From NCBI GenBank assembly GCA_949285425.1, contig CASEAJ010000125.1, forward strand, positions 1 to 64,000: a stretch of DNA of 64,000 bases, in the 5' to 3' direction. Positions 60,956 to 64,000 of the stretch are shown here, piece after piece; within the stretch, counting starts at the first letter, position 1, and the number at the start of each line of letters is the position of its first letter. The position numbers and the translations under genes were made by a program. Origin of the DNA: an uncultured Porphyromonadaceae bacterium (GTDB lineage Bacteria > Bacteroidota > Bacteroidia > Bacteroidales > Paludibacteraceae). Under the pieces are notes generated by a model that worked only from the letters and a program-made list of their open reading frames with translations, was not told the DNA's origin and ran no database searches.

Positions 60956-61180
60956 TTATTCGGCAGTCAATAATATTGCTTGCGCCATAAGCGTAACTCC
61001 TAATATTATAGGTATAAGCGAGTAGCCTGTGAAGTGCAGGGCAAAACCCGCTTTGTCGCCGAATTTCTCTTTCATGGGCTGCAATTTGGAGAAACTTTCC
61101 GGTTTCCTTTTCCGTTGTATAATGGTAAAGATACCATAAGTAAGAGCCAAAATGCCTAATATAAGTTTAAAGTAATTCAT
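60956..61180 (-). CDS. Small two-helix membrane protein in the V-ATPase operon
   Basis: A 74-residue protein with two membrane helices (about 4-20 and 52-71) joined by a basic loop (QRKRKPESFSKLQPMKEKFG). I do not recognise it. It is in the same direction as its neighbours, 34 bases before subunit A and 93 after DUF2764, so it is co-transcribed with the V-ATPase. It could be an assembly or lipid-interface factor, or an unrelated insertion. Confidence 0.7.
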   Translation of the reverse strand: MNYFKLILGILALTYGIFTIIQRKRKPESFSKLQPMKEKFGDKAGFALHFTGYSLIPIILGVTLMAQAILLTAE

Positions 61181-61273
61181 TGTTTTAGAGTAAATTGTTG
61201 CTTTTCAAAATTTATCTTTGCCTCGTAGCGTCTATGTGTACTCTCACAAGGTTTCCTTTAGGGGATTGGGGAC

Positions 61274-62104
61274 TTATTCCTCAAATTCGACTCCCTCTTT
61301 CAGCGTGTCGAGCAGGTTGCGGAACACTTCGGTGCCCTTTTCCTGCGTCAGCGGTTTCCAGCGGTTGATCAGTTCACATTTCAGCACGAGTGCCAGTACC
61401 CGTTCCACGGAGAAGTAGTTGAAGAACGTGTGTTCTTCCAACCATTTCCATCGCAGTTCGTCGAGCATTTTTTCGCGTGTCAGCAGGTTCGGCTCTTCGG
61501 CTATGTTCAGCAGCGTGTCCAGTTCGTCGAACATTCCGGCCAGTCCGAAATCGCGCGCATTGCTTTTGCGCAGGTTTTGCGCTATCTCGTTGTTGCCGAT
61601 GATAAAGCGTTGCGGGTCGAGTCCGTGCTTGCGGCAGGCAATGGCCGACAGCAGGTTGTTGGCGTTGAGGTTGAACTCGAACCAGTCGTGCAGAAAGCGG
61701 TTCTCGCTGTGCATGGCGTATTCATAATAGAGCCCCGCCAGATAGTCTTCGTGCGACATGCCGTCGAACGAGAAATTCTCGTCTTTATATGCGGCGTAAA
61801 ATTGTTGCACGTAAGGTAGCAGACGTTTGTCTCTGGGGTTTTCCACTTCTTCCATCAGGCCGGTCACTTCTTTCCAGTCATCAGTCTGCAGTGTGCCCAG
61901 CGGGTCGAGTGCCGCATCCTTGTCTTTCAGAAAAAGCAGCAGGTTGCGGTTGTCATATTTTGCGTAAATGAGATGCAGCAGCTCCCGGTCGTTGTCCGCG
62001 AGCTGTTCTTCCAGGTCTGTTTTCAACGTCTCCATGGAAGGAACCGCCTTTGTATCGTCCAACTGAATGTCGGGAAAACCGGCTATAAGATAATAGTACT
62101 TCAT
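61274..62104 (-). CDS. DUF2764 family V-ATPase-associated protein
   Basis: A 276-residue, mostly helical protein that begins MKYYYLIAGFPDI, the DUF2764 signature. The family occurs almost only inside Bacteroidetes and Chlamydiales-type V-ATPase operons, at the position of subunit C. I infer that it replaces or is a diverged subunit C, linking rotor and membrane parts. There is a 237-bp gap between it and subunit E in an otherwise compact operon. Confidence 0.88.
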   Translation of the reverse strand: MKYYYLIAGFPDIQLDDTKAVPSMETLKTDLEEQLADNDRELLHLIYAKYDNRNLLLFLKDKDAALDPLGTLQTDDWKEVTGLMEEVENPRDKRLLPYVQQFYAAYKDENFSFDGMSHEDYLAGLYYEYAMHSENRFLHDWFEFNLNANNLLSAIACRKHGLDPQRFIIGNNEIAQNLRKSNARDFGLAGMFDELDTLLNIAEEPNLLTREKMLDELRWKWLEEHTFFNYFSVERVLALVLKCELINRWKPLTQEKGTEVFRNLLDTLKEGVEFEE

Positions 62105-62341
62105 AAAAGACCCCTTTGAAACGGTGTGTCATGACAGGCTGTCAGTTGCATCGTTTTCGACATTTGGCTTCGGTCACATACAGCAGTGTGTGCTCTCGGC
62201 CTTGGTTTCCATGTCTTGCAGCTTGCCTGTGCTGGTGCACCTTGTCGGAAAGTGAACCATGGTGCATGTTGACACACCCTCTTTTGGTTACAAATGTTAT
62301 ATATGTCCTGTGCCGGCTTGTACCGGCTTGTGCAAGGTGGC

Positions 62342-62932
62342 TTAGAACAGCATTTCCACCAGCTTCGGGCGCAGGAATTCCTTGAAGTAGGCCACGAGTT
62401 CTTCTTCTCCGAACGTGATTTTATATCCCTTGTCGGTCGAAGTAATGGCGAAGTCGGTTTTGATGCCGTTGGACTGTTCTATTTTCACGCCTTTGTCGAG
62501 CAGTGCTTTGGCGTTGGCGGTGAAATAGGCTGTCAGGGCTTCTGCGTCTTTCGTTTCGATGACCAGCTGGTCGTTTTTTGCCCATTCCGTTACCAGGGTC
62601 AGAATGACCTGCTGCATGAATGCTTTGTCGGCGGTTGCAGCCTTAACCGAGTCGGCCGTGATGGCACCGCACACAAGGTCGGTGATTTCGGTTTTCAAAG
62701 CGTTGACCGACTGGCGGGCAAAGAGCTGAAGTTCGGCCTGGGTGTTCTTGCTCAGTTCTGCAGCTTTGTTGCGGGCGTCGTCCAACAGTTTTTCGGCTTC
62801 CGTTTTTGCGTTTGACACTATTTCTTCGGCTTTTGCCTGTGCGTTGTCAACGATTCTTTTTGCTTCCGCATTGCCTTTTTCAACTCCTTCCTGGTAAATC
62901 TTGTCGGTAAGTTCTTGCAATTTAGTATTCAT
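62342..62932 (-). CDS. atpE: V-type ATP synthase subunit E (peripheral stalk)
   Basis: The 196-residue peripheral-stalk subunit starts with a long Ala/Lys/Glu-rich helix (residues 1-80, GNAEAKRIVDNAQAKAEEIV) that pairs with a partner helix, followed by the globular head-binding domain (ending AYFKEFLRPKLVEMLF). It opens the operon. A TACTTTTG −7 element lies 36 bases upstream. Confidence 0.92.
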   Translation of the reverse strand: MNTKLQELTDKIYQEGVEKGNAEAKRIVDNAQAKAEEIVSNAKTEAEKLLDDARNKAAELSKNTQAELQLFARQSVNALKTEITDLVCGAITADSVKAATADKAFMQQVILTLVTEWAKNDQLVIETKDAEALTAYFTANAKALLDKGVKIEQSNGIKTDFAITSTDKGYKITFGEEELVAYFKEFLRPKLVEMLF

Positions 62933-62967
62933 AGAAATCTGTTTTTTTGCTGTTTTTTATGCGATAG

Positions 62968-62975
62968 CAAAAGTA
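62968..62975 (-). promoter_or_regulatory. −7 element of the V-ATPase operon
   Basis: TACTTTTG on the minus strand, 36 bases before the subunit E ATG, matches TAnnTTTG. The −33 position is weak. Confidence 0.55.
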
Positions 62976-63212
62976 CGTTTTTTTATTTTCCTGCGGATGT
63001 AAAGTTAGCCTTTTTTATATGTTCTTTAGCAGGTTTTCACGTTAGAAAGAGGATGGTCCAAGGCAATTTATGTCCGGTGGGGTAGGGAATCTTTTTTTTG
63101 CAGACCTTTGTTCCGCTCCGTTCGGCCCCTCTTCCGCCACAACTGCAGTTAAAAACAAGCGTTTGGTCGGAGCAGGTATGATGGTTAATTATAGAAATCA
63201 TCACTCTGTTAT

Positions 63213-63264
63213 CTATTAACTATTAACTGTTAACTATTAACTGTTAACTATTAACTGTTAACTG
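63213..63264. repeat. Tandem 14-bp repeat TAACTGTTAACTAT
   Basis: About three and a half copies of a 14-bp unit rich in GTTAAC palindromes. Non-coding; the same words occur at 57.73 kb. Confidence 0.75.
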
Positions 63265-63274
63265 TCACTCATCA

Positions 63275-63306
63275 CTTGTCGCCGTCTGTTGTTTTTTGTA
63301 TTTTTG
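63275..63306 (+). promoter_or_regulatory. Orphan promoter reading into array D
   Basis: CTTG (63275-63278), exactly 20 bp, then TATTTTTG (63299-63306). Transcription would start near 63313 and run through both CTATAG blocks. No gene lies downstream on this strand within the window. Confidence 0.5.
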
Positions 63307-63381
63307 CATATCCGTTCATGTGCTTTTTTTTTCGGACGTTTTTCCTTGTGTTTTCCACACTTTCCTGCAAGCGGAACGGGA

Positions 63382-63576
63382 CACTTCCTATAGTATCTTT
63401 CCCAACTTCCTATAGTACGTTTTTTAACACTCATTCTTTTGCTCTTGTTATACCTTGGCTGTCAGTCGGTTATTTGCTTGACAGAGTGATAAAACTAACT
63501 ATAGCACGTTGGGCAACTACCTATAGCACATTGAACAACTAACTATAGGAAGTTGAGTAACTGACTATAGGTGGTT
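63382..63576. repeat. Periodic palindrome array D (two plus four CTATAG units, 22-bp period)
   Basis: Near-palindromic 18-mers AACTnnCTATAGnnnGTT have their CTATAG at 63388 and 63410, and again at 63499, 63521, 63543 and 63565. The spacing is exactly 22 bp within each group. The left pair and the right four are 89 bp apart. AACTTCCTATAG in the left pair is the exact complement of CTATAGGAAGTT in the right group. The spacers between units are 4 bp. A pair with the same spacing occurs at 2514-2553. Confidence 0.88.
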
Positions 63577-63635
63577 GGATGGTTGCCTGCGGATGGCTGT
63601 TTGATAATGGCAATTGTGTGTGGAGTGGGGGGCAT

Positions 63636-63670
63636 GAAAAAAGGCGGTGCATTACGTGATACACCGCCTT
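63636..63670 (-). terminator. Terminator of the acyl-CoA synthetase gene
   Basis: AAGGCGGTG (63641-63649) pairs with CACCGCCTT (63662-63670), extended by an AT/AT pairing. On the minus strand it continues into a T-run. It lies 22 bases after the stop. Confidence 0.85.
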
Positions 63671-63692
63671 GCAGACAGGGAATGTGAGAGGT

Positions 63693-64000
63693 TTATATAA
63701 TGTCAATGCCTTGTTCCTTGCACAGTTCCAAGGCCATTTCGCGCAGACGGAACTTCTGTATCTTGCCGCTTCCGGTCAGCGGATATTCCTTGACGGTGAA
63801 TACGTAACGCGGTATTTTGTATCGGGCTATCTTGTCTTTGCAGAAGTCGCGCACGTCTTGTGTGGTGAATTCATACCCTTCGTGCGGGATGATGAACGCG
63901 CCGACATCTTCGCCGTAGCGGGGAGACTTCACGGCAATTACCTGCACGTCTTTTATGCCCGGCATGGTGTACAGGAAGTCTTCCACTTCTTTGGGCGATA
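63693..64000 (-). CDS. AMP-binding acyl-CoA synthetase, C-terminal part (truncated by window edge)
   Basis: The visible 102 residues are the C-terminal lid domain of an ANL-superfamily ligase: SPKEVEDFLYTMPGIKDVQVI, YGEDVGAFII, RDFCKDKIARYKIPRYV and the GSGKIQKFRLREM end. The catalytic lysine is in GSGKIQ. The length of the lid and its motifs fit fatty-acyl-CoA synthetases. The N-terminal adenylation core lies beyond base 64000, so chain-length specificity cannot be judged. A hairpin terminator follows the stop. Confidence 0.9.
   Translation of the reverse strand, partial: SPKEVEDFLYTMPGIKDVQVIAVKSPRYGEDVGAFIIPHEGYEFTTQDVRDFCKDKIARYKIPRYVFTVKEYPLTGSGKIQKFRLREMALELCKEQGIDII

Larger units (their letters stand above)
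62933..63692. other. 760-bp gene-free interval with repeats, orphan promoter and array D
   Basis: No gene is supported. It holds the V-ATPase promoter element (62968), a GTTAAC-rich tandem repeat (63213-63264), an orphan plus-strand promoter (63275-63306), the CTATAG arrays (63382-63421 and 63493-63576) and the acyl-CoA synthetase terminator. Short ORFs here overlap the repeats and look accidental. Confidence 0.7.

Noticed and set aside
63276-63542. 88-codon frame across array D
   Set aside because: It covers the orphan promoter and the repeats, with a composition dictated by them (Phe/Ser/Thr-rich), so it is probably accidental.
63382-63576. Replication origin iterons
   Set aside because: The CTATAG units recall iterons, but no replication initiator gene or DnaA boxes are near, and the same geometry recurs at several loci of a chromosome.

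Overview
The window is a 64-kb stretch of a Bacteroidales chromosome, most likely Bacteroidaceae; I do not name a species. The evidence is the Bacteroidetes-type promoters (TTTG, about 20 bp, TAnnTTTG), the lack of Shine-Dalgarno sequences, and family-typical genes: a BspA-like leucine-rich repeat protein, a GldJ/PorK-like lipoprotein, PepSY-like and DUF4837 lipoproteins, an OmpA/TPR lipoprotein, an anaerobic sulfatase maturase, reverse rubrerythrin, and a V-type ATPase operon with DUF2764. It is almost entirely housekeeping DNA. I see no transposase, phage, CRISPR or restriction genes.

Layout. 1-110: end of an rRNA operon (5S 3' part plus terminator). 0.2-9.2 kb: minus-strand genes, an SDR epimerase with transaldolase, then rlmN, a secreted amidase, DUF4837 and pdxA. 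9.8-19.8 kb: reverse rubrerythrin, ppiD, rhamnose mutarotase, murI, an M23 peptidase, alaS and an acyl-ACP thioesterase. 20-28.5 kb: BspA-like protein, ogt, korAB, asnS and the GldJ/PorK-like lipoprotein. 28.7-35.5 kb: folP-cdaA, an MBL hydrolase, mpl, dCMP deaminase and a CtpA-type protease. 35.6-40.3 kb: acyltransferase, cdsA, ftsH, rsfS. 40.5-44.9 kb: PepSY-like lipoprotein, dnaG, DUF3267 zincin. 45-50.9 kb: radical SAM enzyme, UbiA prenyltransferase, OmpA/TPR lipoprotein, anSME, ArsC-like protein. 50.9-54.6 kb: rseP, dxr and a degenerate M23 protein. 54.7-62.9 kb: V-ATPase genes E, DUF2764, a two-TM small protein, A, B, D, I, K. 63.7 kb to the end: C-terminal part of an acyl-CoA synthetase.

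Functional themes are envelope synthesis and remodelling (murI, mpl, amidase, M23 proteins, cdsA, acyltransferase, rseP, ftsH, ppiD), c-di-AMP and folate (cdaA, folP), anaerobic carbon metabolism (korAB, transaldolase), aminoacylation, primase, and ion-motive energy. The V-ATPase rotor subunit carries the ligand set of the Enterococcus Na+ pump.

The most unusual content is between the genes. Several intergenic blocks contain near-palindromic 16-18-bp units repeated at an exact 21- or 22-bp period, often as four units. The blocks are at 9.5, 19.0, 42.0 and 63.4-63.6 kb, with shorter versions at 2.5 and 30.7 kb. The unit sequence differs between blocks while the geometry is kept, and two blocks are capped by 24-30-bp inverted repeats. 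Other notable non-coding items are two roughly 195-bp MITE-like elements with a shared 16-bp core, a dispersed repeat that carries a complete promoter, a candidate small RNA at 45.0 kb, and a mirror-symmetric divergent promoter in front of alaS.
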